DNA of 64,000 nt, taken from contig NZ_CP137338.1 in NCBI RefSeq assembly GCF_044923475.1, positions 2,170,001 through 2,234,000 of the forward strand, given 5' to 3'. Below are positions 8,585-16,534 of this stretch, piece by piece. Both the position numbers and the translations under genes were made by a program. Source of the DNA: JAAURS01 sp044923475 (GTDB lineage: Bacteria > Cyanobacteriota > Cyanobacteriia > Thermosynechococcales > Thermosynechococcaceae). The notes beneath the pieces are model-generated. The model saw nothing but the letters and a program-made list of their open reading frames with translations, had not been told where the DNA came from and did no database searches. Within the stretch, counting starts at the first letter, position 1. Each line of letters opens with the position of its first letter.

Positions 8585-9109
8585 ATGGAAAATCAGAAGA
8601 TCGCAGCACTCAAAAATATCTTCAGTTCCAGGCTCGATACGTTGAGCCATCTCTTAGATATAGCAGAGAGTCATTTTGCGGAAGATGTAGAATCTCTATT
8701 GCAAAGTCGCATAGCGTCCGATATGCTGCCGTTCAGCACGCAAATAGCATTTGCATGCAACCAGCCCCGTAACTTCGCATTGTGGTGCTCGGGGCAGTCG
8801 GCAAACAACTTGAACCCCGATGTAGCATCTCTAGTTGAGGCGCGCGGTCATATTTCATCGACTCAGGAGTTATTGGCCAGTATCAATGTTGCCGATTCTA
8901 AACTTTTAGAACTCAATCGGATCGAGTTTGGGCAAGGGCTATACGTCGAATTATCTGGACTTGCATATGTCGATGATTTTTTGATGCCAAACTTTTATTT
9001 CCATATCGCAACGGCTTACAATATCCTGCGTATGGCAGGAGCACCAATCGGTAAGCGCGATTTTATGATGCATCTAGTACCTTCTATAAAGCATCAAAGC
9101 GATGCATAG
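8585..9109 (+). CDS. DUF1993 family protein
   Basis: A 174-residue protein with the pattern of DUF1993: a helical N-terminus, the segment SRIASDMLPFSTQIAFAC, a central GHISSTQELLASI and the C-terminal LPNFYFHxxTAYxILR-like stretch (here MPNFYFHIATAYNILRMAGA) followed by IGKRDFMMHL. The family resembles DinB-like four-helix bundles; its biochemical role is unknown. It stands alone, 87 bases after the amidase, with its own ATG at 8585. Confidence 0.82.
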   Translation: MENQKIAALKNIFSSRLDTLSHLLDIAESHFAEDVESLLQSRIASDMLPFSTQIAFACNQPRNFALWCSGQSANNLNPDVASLVEARGHISSTQELLASINVADSKLLELNRIEFGQGLYVELSGLAYVDDFLMPNFYFHIATAYNILRMAGAPIGKRDFMMHLVPSIKHQSDA

Positions 9110-9228
9110 CCCTACAAGGTCACTTCCATTGGTGATTTTTGGGAGCTTTTTGTTGAAAAGCGGGGTGCGACTGCTGCGATCGCCTCATCACCAAACAGCC
9201 TGTAGCATTGACGCAGAAAGTCGTCCCG

Positions 9229-10407
9229 TCAGACTATCTGATTGTTCCGGGCACGCTGTCGTAATTTGAGCTCTCGCGCCGCAAAGGCATAGCCCCCACC
9301 AGCCCCATCAACCAAATGTAGATGGCGGTTCCGTCGGTCCAGAATGAGACAGGTCAAAAGGGCGCGATCCGAAATATGAATGCCATAGACAAGATGGCCA
9401 GCTTGAAAACGACTTTCTAGGTATTGGGTCAGTTGCTCCGTTTGCTCGGGCGTTCCGGCAAGAACCATGCGGAGAGCATCATCAATTTTTTGGCAATCAG
9501 AAGCGGCTCGAAGTTCGCGCTTGTAACGCCCCCAATCCACGCCCCCTAAGCGCAGGTCGAACTGTATTGCAATCAGTCCAATCCCGTTTTCCAGCAAGAC
9601 TTGGAGCAGGTATCGAGCGCGACTGCAAAGCCGAGTAGAGCTAGCTCTCGCTTTAACTTCAGCGCTGAGTTTGACGGGATTAAACGTAAGCTTTAGCGCG
9701 GCAAGGTCGATGGGGTGATAGTTTTCGATCGTTCCATAGATCTGCTCAACGGCCTCTAGGATGTCCTGGTAAATCCTGTCGTTAACCGTTTTATCGCGAG
9801 GCGTTGCAGCAACAATTAGACTTAGAGTATGAGTAAATCGGCTCGGTACTTCCTGCCAGCGGCACTCCATTCCAGTGAGGTCTGCGGTTACAGGCTGCTG
9901 GACTCCCTCAAGTCGGTAGATTGCCTTAGTTTTAATTAAATCCGTGGCGTAGGTCATGCCGCCGCCTATAAAGCTGGCCTGACAGTAATGAGATGTCAAC
10001 CGACATTTGGCCACTTTCAACGGGTATTTCAGGTTCACTGTGGCGACAGGGACAATCCCCACTCGTAGCTCCATCGCAAAGGAGGTGCGCGCTAGTTGGC
10101 GGACGCCTATAAGCGCATCGCGGGCGAGAGACAGACAGGCGGGGGGGATCGATAAAGAGGCCCCATCTCCGCCAAAAACAAAGGGAATCTCTACTGGTCG
10201 AATGGCATTCAACACGGCAATAATAGAGCTGGCACCCAGTAAGTTGACTTCTTTGTAATAGCCTTGCGCGATTTTTTGGGTAGACCCTACAACATCGGTT
10301 ATGAGAATATACCAGTCATCCGGGACTTCTGCGTAGCGCTCTGGATTGGCAAGGTCTAGAAAACAAGTTAGTTCGGGTAAGGTGGCATAGAAATCTTGAG
10401 TAGACAT
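9229..10407 (-). CDS. DUF3095 protein, class III nucleotidyl-cyclase-like
   Basis: A 392-residue cytosolic protein. Residues 30-115 resemble the class III adenylate/guanylate cyclase core: WYILITDVVGSTQKI carries the first metal-type Asp, and IPFVFGGDGASLSIP the second. The rest matches the DUF3095 pattern (Tyr/Lys-rich middle, C-terminal domain with VDGAGGGYAFAARELK). Activity has not been shown for the family as far as I know, and the usual purine-specifying residues cannot be assigned with certainty. It is convergent with the DUF1993 gene. Confidence 0.8.
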   Translation of the reverse strand: MSTQDFYATLPELTCFLDLANPERYAEVPDDWYILITDVVGSTQKIAQGYYKEVNLLGASSIIAVLNAIRPVEIPFVFGGDGASLSIPPACLSLARDALIGVRQLARTSFAMELRVGIVPVATVNLKYPLKVAKCRLTSHYCQASFIGGGMTYATDLIKTKAIYRLEGVQQPVTADLTGMECRWQEVPSRFTHTLSLIVAATPRDKTVNDRIYQDILEAVEQIYGTIENYHPIDLAALKLTFNPVKLSAEVKARASSTRLCSRARYLLQVLLENGIGLIAIQFDLRLGGVDWGRYKRELRAASDCQKIDDALRMVLAGTPEQTEQLTQYLESRFQAGHLVYGIHISDRALLTCLILDRRNRHLHLVDGAGGGYAFAARELKLRQRARNNQIV

Positions 10408-10499
10408 AATCGAACTTTAAAGATAATTACTTAACTGAGGTAAATTGACAAAAGAGGCAAAAGGGTTCAAAGTGATGGGATGAAAGGCCTTCCTGACCT

Positions 10500-10851
10500 A
10501 AAGTAACATCTGGGCAAGAAGCCGTTGTACAACCCCTCTAACCTGGAATTAGCGGAATCGCTAGGGCTGGTAGAAACCCTGCCCATTGGTGCAGTTCTCA
10601 ATACGCAATGGCTGCAAGGGTGTTTGATATTGGATGAAAAGGGCTTTATTTGTACGGGCATTGGGTTAATTGATAGTGAAAGCTGGCCGCTACAGTGACA
10701 TCCGATGCTTTTAGAGACGAGCGTTCCGGGGAGCTTTGCGGCTCTGGCGACGTGTGATCGGGGTCTGTGAAATGGGTAGCTTCGGCAGGGGGTGAGAGGA
10801 GCCATCATTATCAGTCAGGTGCATCAGTTTTTGAGCGAGCAGACCGCATAA
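10500..10851 (+). pseudogene. Thioredoxin-reductase-like flavoprotein, C-terminal relic
   Basis: Read in pieces, the plus strand gives the C-terminal half of a TrxB-type FAD oxidoreductase: a segment ending WLQGCLILDEKGFICTG, then a TGA, then MLLETSVPGSFAALATCDRG (normally ETSVPGVFAAGDVR), another stop, GSVKWVASAGGE, a frameshift, and a final helix QVHQFLSEQTA with a TAA at 10849. Two nonsense codons and at least one frameshift make it a clear pseudogene. The FAD/NAD half is missing. The rest of the 711-base gap 10408-11118 contains nothing recognisable. Confidence 0.75.
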
Positions 10852-11118
10852 ATCGTTTTGAGAAGAAGGTCAACCCGCCTTCTCAGTGCTGGATATCAGT
10901 ATCATTCTGATGGATCAATCTCTGGATTTCGCGATCGATGTCTTTCACTGTCGTTTACTTGAATGTCATCCTTACGGTAGAGTCCTTCAGTTCAGCCCGC
11001 AAGTTATTTTTGTGTCTGTTGCTACTTGCTCCCGCCGATCGAAAGAGAAGCGCGCAGAATACTAGTCCTGACAATTATTAAGCTCCCGAATAGTTACTTT
11101 ACCAATCGCTAAAAAACT

Positions 11119-11598
11119 ATGACTGATTATACACAGCAAGAATTAGAAAAGATTTCTGAGGCACCCATGTCCGTTGGGATGGCCGTTGCGTTAGTTGACA
11201 TGGGAATTATCTCTACGGCTATTGAGGCCGTTGCATTATCTAAACAATTAACAACTGTAGCCAAGAAATATCCCGGCAACTCTATCATTCAATCTGTCTT
11301 TTCGGAAGAGGTTCTAAAGAGCGGACAAATCAAACTACAAAAACCAAATTTTAAGCCAGAAGATGTAGAGTCTGGTGCCATTGTCGATCGGGCGATCGTC
11401 TCCGCCCAAAATGCTTTAAGTGTAGTGGAGGGCAAAGCTACCCCTGAAGAAATTAGCCAATATAAAGAATTTCTTTACGATTGCGCCGATGCAGTCGCGA
11501 ATGCTGCTGGCAGCGGATTATTTGGTACGGGTAGCAACAAGGTAAGCGATAAGGAGGCCGTCGCTCTAGCTAAAATCAAAGCTGAATTGATGGTTTGA
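11119..11598 (+). CDS. Conserved hypothetical protein
   Basis: A 159-residue, mostly helical, soluble protein without signal peptide or membrane segment. Features include an N-terminal APMSVGMAVALVDMG segment, a central AIVSAQNALSVVEGKAT helix and a C-terminus LFGTGSNKVSDKEAVALAKIKAEL. I recall similar short proteins of unknown function with a final FG-VS-E-E-x-ALxxI pattern in other bacteria but know no name. Codon use and HIP1 sites look native. It has its own ATG at 11119 and no operon partner. Confidence 0.65.
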   Translation: MTDYTQQELEKISEAPMSVGMAVALVDMGIISTAIEAVALSKQLTTVAKKYPGNSIIQSVFSEEVLKSGQIKLQKPNFKPEDVESGAIVDRAIVSAQNALSVVEGKATPEEISQYKEFLYDCADAVANAAGSGLFGTGSNKVSDKEAVALAKIKAELMV

Positions 11599-11630
11599 TA
11601 CCCTTGTCTCAAGCTTTCACAACCAGCAGT

Positions 11631-12437
11631 TCATCCCACGCCGTCGTCCGCTGCTGCGATCTCCTCTCCTGCTTCATGCTCTACAACTGATTTGGAAAAA
11701 CAAATGGTTTTGCGAGCTAATCGCTTAATCTGAGTGCGGAAGGTTAAATGTTTGCGCTCAATCCTTTGGATATTGCGCTTACCTACCGTATGCTCGGCAG
11801 GGTGTAGCAAGCGTTCGTAGGCTCCCCAGTCATCCGTATAAAACTGAGTAATACCAAAGGGTTCTAATAAGCCTTTGAGCCTCGCAAACGCCTTATCTTG
11901 ATGAGTGTCCAGGACATAGGCCAAGACTTCTGCTGAGTGATGGTCAATGGCGTGCCATAACCATCGTTGTTGTGCTTTATCTCCGACAAAGCTCCACATT
12001 TAATCGGCTTCTGCTTCTATGTCCTCCCATTGACAGAGGTTCGAGATGGTTTGATGGGGTTCCAGCTCAGACAGTCGGGCTTCATTGACTGCCTTTAGGT
12101 CTGACCCTTTTTTTAACTCCTCAATCACCGTGGATGGACTAATCTTAAGCACGCGCGCTGTATCCCGTATGCCACTGCCGTTAAGAGCCATCTCGGCGAT
12201 CTGTTGTTTGACTTCAGGCAAGCGACCTTGGTAAGAGTAGTTCAAGATGAAGGTGTTGCGCTGACAATCTGGGTTCAGGCATCTATAGCGAGACTTTCCT
12301 TCGGCGGACTTTCCCTGTCTGAACACATGAATACTTTGGCAAGTTGGACAGAGCAGAGGTTCTGAACATGACCGGAATTGCTGAGGCTGTAGCAGTTGGT
12401 GCAACTGAGGAGTGAGCAAGATCGCGATCCAATTCAT
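11631..12437 (-). pseudogene. IS1-family transposase with in-frame stop and lost C-terminus
   Basis: The N-terminal part (12437-12003) has the InsA zinc finger (CPTC...CLNPDC) and a helix-turn-helix. A TAA at 12000-12002 interrupts the frame exactly before MWSFVGDK, where relatives read Asp-Glu-Met-Trp; one GAA to TAA change explains it. The InsB part follows in the same frame (YTDDWGAYERLL, then the GKRNIQRIERKHLTFRTQIKRLARKTICFSKS block). After that block the sequence leaves the family, so the 3' end is truncated near 11680. This stop is not the usual IS1 frameshift site. Confidence 0.85.
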
Positions 12438-12503
12438 ATAAGAATCACAGACCAAATTAGACGAGTCAGCGAGGATAAATCTATCGATACAGAGCACCCC
12501 AAT

Positions 12504-12881
12504 ATGAAAAGCATACGATTATTCTCATTGATTCCTTTATGCCTTGGTGGAATGAGCCTTAGCATGATGGCAATCCCGCAGAGTGCCAGTGCCGGAGGAG
12601 CCTATGGACCTGATACTTGTCGTCAAGGCTATGTTTGGCGAGAAGCTAATGCAGATGACCATGTTTGTGTAAGACCCAGTGTCCGTTCTCAGACTGCTCG
12701 GGATAATCAACAGGCCCGCTATCGAGTTGAACCTTACGGAGGAGCCTACGGACCCAATACCTGTCGTCAAGGTTATGTGTGGCGTGAAGCATTCTCAGGT
12801 GATGTCGTCTGTGTCACCCCAGAGACTCGTTCTCAGGCAGCATACGACAATCAGCAGGCTCCCTATCGCTATCAACCTTGA
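12504..12881 (+). CDS. Secreted protein with two copies of a Cys-containing repeat
   Basis: A 125-residue product with a signal peptide (basic start, hydrophobic core around residues 6-22, cleavage likely after SASA). The mature part is two tandem copies of about 45 residues: GGAYGPxTCRQGYVWREA, an acidic turn, VCVxPxxRSQ and DNQQAxYR. Each copy has two Cys, presumably one disulfide. Similar GPDTC-GYVWREA-DxVCV units occur in other bacterial secreted proteins of unknown function. The ATG at 12504 lies beyond the divergent IS1 relic. Confidence 0.75.
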   Translation: MKSIRLFSLIPLCLGGMSLSMMAIPQSASAGGAYGPDTCRQGYVWREANADDHVCVRPSVRSQTARDNQQARYRVEPYGGAYGPNTCRQGYVWREAFSGDVVCVTPETRSQAAYDNQQAPYRYQP

Positions 12882-13031
12882 AAATTCTTAAGGAAAGCCT
12901 TAGGAAGAGGCAACCCTAGATTTAATGATGTGCTAGGGGATGCGATCGCTCCTCACCGCTGTACTGCATAAACTTTTAGACCCAACTCTCATCATCGTGC
13001 GCAAAACGCGTTACGCTATCGGGCACGCTTA

Positions 13032-13253
13032 ATGCATGCAAAGCCTCTGCTAAAACTAGTGAACGACCCATACTTTCTCCACTATCTCACGCAAAACCTG
13101 GGCTTATCTGAAGCAGCCCTTGCTATAGCGACTCGCCAACAGCAGCCCACCGCCACCGAGCTGCCGATAGTGCTTTGGAACTATGGGCTGATTACTCTGG
13201 AGCAGTTGGAGGAAATCTTTGATTGGAGATCGAAGGCTTCTCCTATTGAATGA
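13032..13253 (+). CDS. DUF2949 family protein
   Basis: A 73-residue protein typical of the small cyanobacterial DUF2949 family: LTQNLGLSEAALAIATRQQ, then LPIVLWNYGLITLEQLEEIFDW. Probably an all-helical protein; role unknown. It is 12 bases before the next gene, with which it may be co-transcribed. Confidence 0.8.
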   Translation: MHAKPLLKLVNDPYFLHYLTQNLGLSEAALAIATRQQQPTATELPIVLWNYGLITLEQLEEIFDWRSKASPIE

Positions 13254-13265
13254 CTAAACAAAAAT

Positions 13266-13643
13266 ATGAGAGACAATGAAGAGTACGATCCATATCTACC
13301 CCCTAAGAGATCGGATAAAGATCGATTTATTGTTGAAATTCCTCTAGAGTCAAAAACACCAAACCCAGACAGGCTGCCCTCTGGATTTGACCTTATTCAG
13401 TCAATCGGCTTGGAGGGTAGAGCTTTTAGAGGCATAGCCGGAGGAAGAATCCCGTGGTGGATCTTAATTACGGGGTGGGTAATCTTTGGAGGCTTTGCTT
13501 TATTAACTTTAAGTCTATCTATTACATCAGGAGTCCTTTCAAGCCTTCCATTCCTTTTGATAAACGGTATTCCAATAGTCATTCTATGGCGAGGGACTGC
13601 TGCAAAATTTACAGTCGATCGCCACAAAAGCAAGAGAAAGTAG
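13266..13643 (+). CDS. Small inner-membrane protein, function unknown
   Basis: 125 residues. A hydrophilic N-terminal half (many Asp/Lys) is followed by two adjoining hydrophobic segments (about residues 62-84 and 88-108) and a basic tail (FTVDRHKSKRK). Two transmembrane helices with both ends in the cytoplasm are likely by the positive-inside rule. I do not recognise the family. It abuts the stop codon of the decayed nuclease gene on the opposite strand. Confidence 0.6.
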   Translation: MRDNEEYDPYLPPKRSDKDRFIVEIPLESKTPNPDRLPSGFDLIQSIGLEGRAFRGIAGGRIPWWILITGWVIFGGFALLTLSLSITSGVLSSLPFLLINGIPIVILWRGTAAKFTVDRHKSKRK

Positions 13644-14042
13644 TCACACCGCCAAAGCCAACTGCGCCTGCTTCAACTTCCGCCCACCCTCCGGCAACGG
13701 CTCAGGCCGATCGCAGACCGCCCCGCAGTGCTTCTGATAGGTGCATCGCTTGCAATGCTCCTGTGCTTAGCTCCCATTCGCTATCGTTGCGCAGTCGAAG
13801 GGCTAACCCGGAGATCAGCTCCTGTACCTGTCCTGGTGGGCTGCCGTTACCTCGAACCCAGGCTTATGTTCGCTGTAGTCCCAATCTCGATAGGCCATTG
13901 CCAGCGCCAGATGTAAGGCATTACCCAAGTCTGGCGAACCGAATGCACTAGGCGCGTTAAGCTCCCGCTTGTAGCGAAGTTTATAGGCTTGGGGACATTT
14001 TTGGTATGTGACCAACTTTGTGGCGGAGAGGGAGTAAGTCAT
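13644..14042 (-). pseudogene. PD-(D/E)XK nuclease (RecB-like, Fe-S type) with internal deletion
   Basis: The 5' part (14042-13815) encodes LSATKLVTYQKCPQAYKLRY, LGNALHLALAMAYRDW and YSEHKP, typical of the N-terminal lobe of RecB/AddB-type PD-(D/E)XK proteins; its CPQAY Cys is the first ligand of an iron-sulfur cluster. The 3' part, in another frame, encodes CKRCTYQKHC and PEPLPEGGRKLKQAQLAL, the matching C-terminal Cys cluster, ending at the TGA at 13644-13646. The nuclease core between them is absent. This is a recent internal deletion plus frame loss. Confidence 0.75.
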
Positions 14043-14302
14043 CGAAGTAAGTAAGATCCGTGTGGTATTGCACCACCGAGAGTTACCAATTGTCGATAAG
14101 TACCTTTATCGAATTCGCTCATTGCAGCCTTAAGCGCAAAATCCGGTAGCCATCCCTCGACAACTAGAATGTCTGCCGCAATAGGAGCATTCTTGGCGAG
14201 AAAGGGATGCACCTTGGCGATCGCAATTGCCCCAACAGCCACTCCCAGCAATGTCGTCAGGAGCTACATGGGAATCCCTTGTCTGGGTTGAGATTGAGCC
14301 AT
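14039..14302 (-). pseudogene. YdcF/SanA-like (DUF218) protein, truncated
   Basis: From an ATG at 14302 the frame reads 12 residues, meets a TAG, and continues with a membrane anchor and the start of a DUF218 domain (APIAADILVVEGWLPDFALKAAMSEF, QLVTLGG, PHGSYL). It ends after GSYL, where the family normally continues, and its stop overlaps the ATG of the decayed RecB-like gene. A deletion therefore removed its C-terminal half and fused it to the neighbour. Confidence 0.7.
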
Positions 14303-14374
14303 TTTTAATCCTGCCGCCTGTCAAACGAATAAGACTAAGGTCGTTTTGGTTTGATTGATGGAGTGGCAAGTATG

Positions 14375-14426
14375 TGACATCCTCTCGACGTTCATCTGAG
14401 TACAGATAGAACGCGGAGGTTCCCGC
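14375..14426. repeat. Relic end of an IS200/IS605 element
   Basis: CGTTC-ATCTG, loop AGTA, CAGAT-A-GAACG (14390-14414) has the same stem length, loop place and bulged A as the two hairpins of the element at 2.2-4.1 kb. It is followed by CGGAGGTTCCCGCG, similar to CGGGGCTTCCCG there. No tnpA or tnpB is left. The remaining part of the 397-base gap 14303-14699 shows nothing else. Confidence 0.55.
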
Positions 14427-14699
14427 GAGGAAGCTAAAGGCTTTCAGACAAATTCACCCCACTGGGAAAACCCATAATCATCTGGTAGCTTACAGTGCCA
14501 TTTTAGTTTAGGACGTGCAACCGAGGGTTAACGCATCGCGATCGCCATCACCGATTAAACGCTGAAAAGATCGCCCTCCAATGCCGGTAGATATCACTGT
14601 CTGTCCCGGCTATTAACGCGAAGATACACATATCGGAACAGAAAGCCAAGCGCGCTCGACCGAACCTCAACCCAATCAGCTTACAGAAGGAAACCTACC

Positions 14700-14987
14700 A
14701 TGAAAAAGATTATCGTGACCCTGCTGGCTCTTTCAACCCTCGGTGCAATCGCCTTCCCCTCCCACGCTCAAGACACGGGGAACTCCCAAACGAGCACCAA
14801 CGTGAGCACCGTTGACGGCAACGGCAACCGAGTGCGTCAAACCAACCGCCAAAGCATCGATACCGGACGGGGTCGGGGCCGCGGCGACGAAGTCAACCTC
14901 CAAGACGCGCTCAACGACAGCGATATCAAAGGGACCCGCAACAACGTCGACCAACGTAACGACCAACGCATCCGCAGCCGTCGCTAA
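14700..14987 (+). CDS. Small secreted protein, function unknown
   Basis: A 95-residue protein with a clear signal peptide (MKKIIVTLLALSTLGAIAFP, cleavage likely after SHA-Q). The mature part is polar and Asn/Thr/Arg-rich, with a central Arg-Gly run (GRGRGRGD) and a tail NNVDQRNDQRIRSRR. A Shine-Dalgarno-like AAGGA precedes the ATG. No family is recognised; low complexity suggests a disordered basic secreted or cell-wall protein. Confidence 0.65.
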   Translation: MKKIIVTLLALSTLGAIAFPSHAQDTGNSQTSTNVSTVDGNGNRVRQTNRQSIDTGRGRGRGDEVNLQDALNDSDIKGTRNNVDQRNDQRIRSRR

Positions 14988-15237
14988 TTCGAACGGGCCG
15001 TCGATTCTCTGGGTTGTTCGCTGAGTTCAAAGAGAGAGTTAGGATTTCTGAAGTGCCTACTGATGGAAAAACCTTGACTCTCTCCCGCGCAATTGATAGG
15101 AGACATACCCTTGCGAAGCTCATCCACCTATCCTCAATCGCGATCGGTTAGACGGGCATCGCCTTACATCTAAAGACAGCATCCTTGATTTTGAGAGCCT
15201 TTAGCTCGCTCAGATACTGAGTCAACATCCAGGCGAA

Positions 15238-15633
15238 ATGTTGCACTACGACACGATTATTCAAACGCTCTACGGCGATCTCAGTCCTGAAGAGCTCAAA
15301 GAGGAGGGAATCAGAATTAAGTCGGTCTTATTTGCCGGAGTGAAAGATGGGAAATGGCAAAAGGCTTCCGCACCATCCAGCTATTTTCTAGGAGAAACAG
15401 CAGGCGCTGAACCGAAGCGTCCGGGGCGAAAACCGAAGGAGCCAATACCCCAGTCCGAGCCTGTGGCTGAAGTGGCGAAAGCTCCAGTCTCTGCGAAAGC
15501 TAAGGCTGCAAAGCTGAAGCCAGGACGGAAACCTGCGATCGCCAAAGCGAAGGCATCGCAGAAGACCGCACGATCTAAGAAAACTGAACCGGAGTTAGTC
15601 GCACTGTTGCGGAAGGCAGATATTCAGGTTTAA
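15238..15633 (+). CDS. HARE-HTH-like protein with AT-hook tail, possibly 5'-truncated
   Basis: 131 residues from the ATG at 15238. The first 55 resemble the C-terminal part of a HARE-HTH winged helix (LHYDTIIQTLYGDLS, then GVKDGKWQKASAPSSYFL). The tail is Lys/Ala/Pro-rich with two AT-hook-like GRKP motifs (RPGRKPKEP and KPGRKPAIA). In-frame upstream codons add LAQILSQHPGE, which completes the first helix of the domain, but a TAG at 15202-15204 closes the frame, so the gene has probably lost its original start. It may still act as a nucleoid-type DNA-binding protein. Confidence 0.55.
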   Translation: MLHYDTIIQTLYGDLSPEELKEEGIRIKSVLFAGVKDGKWQKASAPSSYFLGETAGAEPKRPGRKPKEPIPQSEPVAEVAKAPVSAKAKAAKLKPGRKPAIAKAKASQKTARSKKTEPELVALLRKADIQV

Positions 15634-15816
15634 AGGAGTGTAGGAGCAAGTGTGATAGCTTGAAGCTGAGGGATGAGAGGAACGATCGCCTGTTGAGTTA
15701 TGGCGCCTGTGCAGAAGCAAGTGAAACATCAATAACTTAACAGAAAATCTTCCTGCAGTATCCGTCAGAACCAGGGAGGGTATAGATGCGAACTTTGTAG
15801 TAAAGACAATAAAGAT

Positions 15817-16290
15817 TTATTCCAATCGAGAATACCCCATTCTATTTGCAGTTTCTTTGAGAAAGGGCAAGCCTTCATAAGCGATCGCCTCTGGAGAAGG
15901 TGCCAAATCACGCCAAACGCATGCAGCTCCTGATAAGTGGGCATCATAAAAATTGAAGCTTTCGATGACAACCCAGTCGTCGTAACGGATTTCTTGAAGT
16001 GCCTTCAATAGAGCTGACCAATTTAGGTGACCTGTTCCAGGAATGCCACGATCGTTTTCGCAGACGTGCAGATGTTTTAGGTAAGAACCAGCAGCGCGAA
16101 TTGCAGCCGGAATACATTTTTCTTCGATGTTAGCGTGGAACACATCAAATAAAATGCCGATTTGCGGATGATTCACCTGTCACCTGCTTGCACAGCTCAA
16201 CTGCATCTGCTGCTGTGTTTAGGTTTGATAACGATTCATTGGCTCGATCGCCAGTGTAATGTTGTCAGCCGTTAGCGTGTCGCCTACCTC
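15817..16290 (-). pseudogene. Sugar phosphate isomerase/epimerase (xylose-isomerase-like TIM barrel), decayed
   Basis: The 3' part (16176-15817) reads as the C-terminal half of a tagatose/psicose 3-epimerase-like protein: HPQIGILFDVFHANIEEK, LKHLHVCENDRGIPGTGHLNW, DWVVIESF and a normal end. Upstream fragments in other frames give NITLAIEPMNR and NTAADAVELCKQV, the preceding blocks, but separated by a stop and a short insertion with frameshift just before HPQIG. The N-terminal third is missing. The metal ligands in the retained half (Glu, Asp, His) are visible. Confidence 0.75.
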
Positions 16291-16534
16291 TCCTTTTTGT
16301 GCCAGAATTCGTATTTTCCTCTGCCTAGAGTGATAAAAGAGAGGTATAGATCTTCACTACTAAGTTATAAAAGCGAATACTTGACACTCTTAAGCTAAGA
16401 CTTTCAAGAATCGCTCTGCTTAATGGAAGAGATCTTTAGAATACATACATTTTTAGATCGAGATGATATCTTGAACTAATTCAACAGATTTTGCCTTAGT
16501 GTCCAATATCTATATTCTTATCAAGAAGAAAGCT

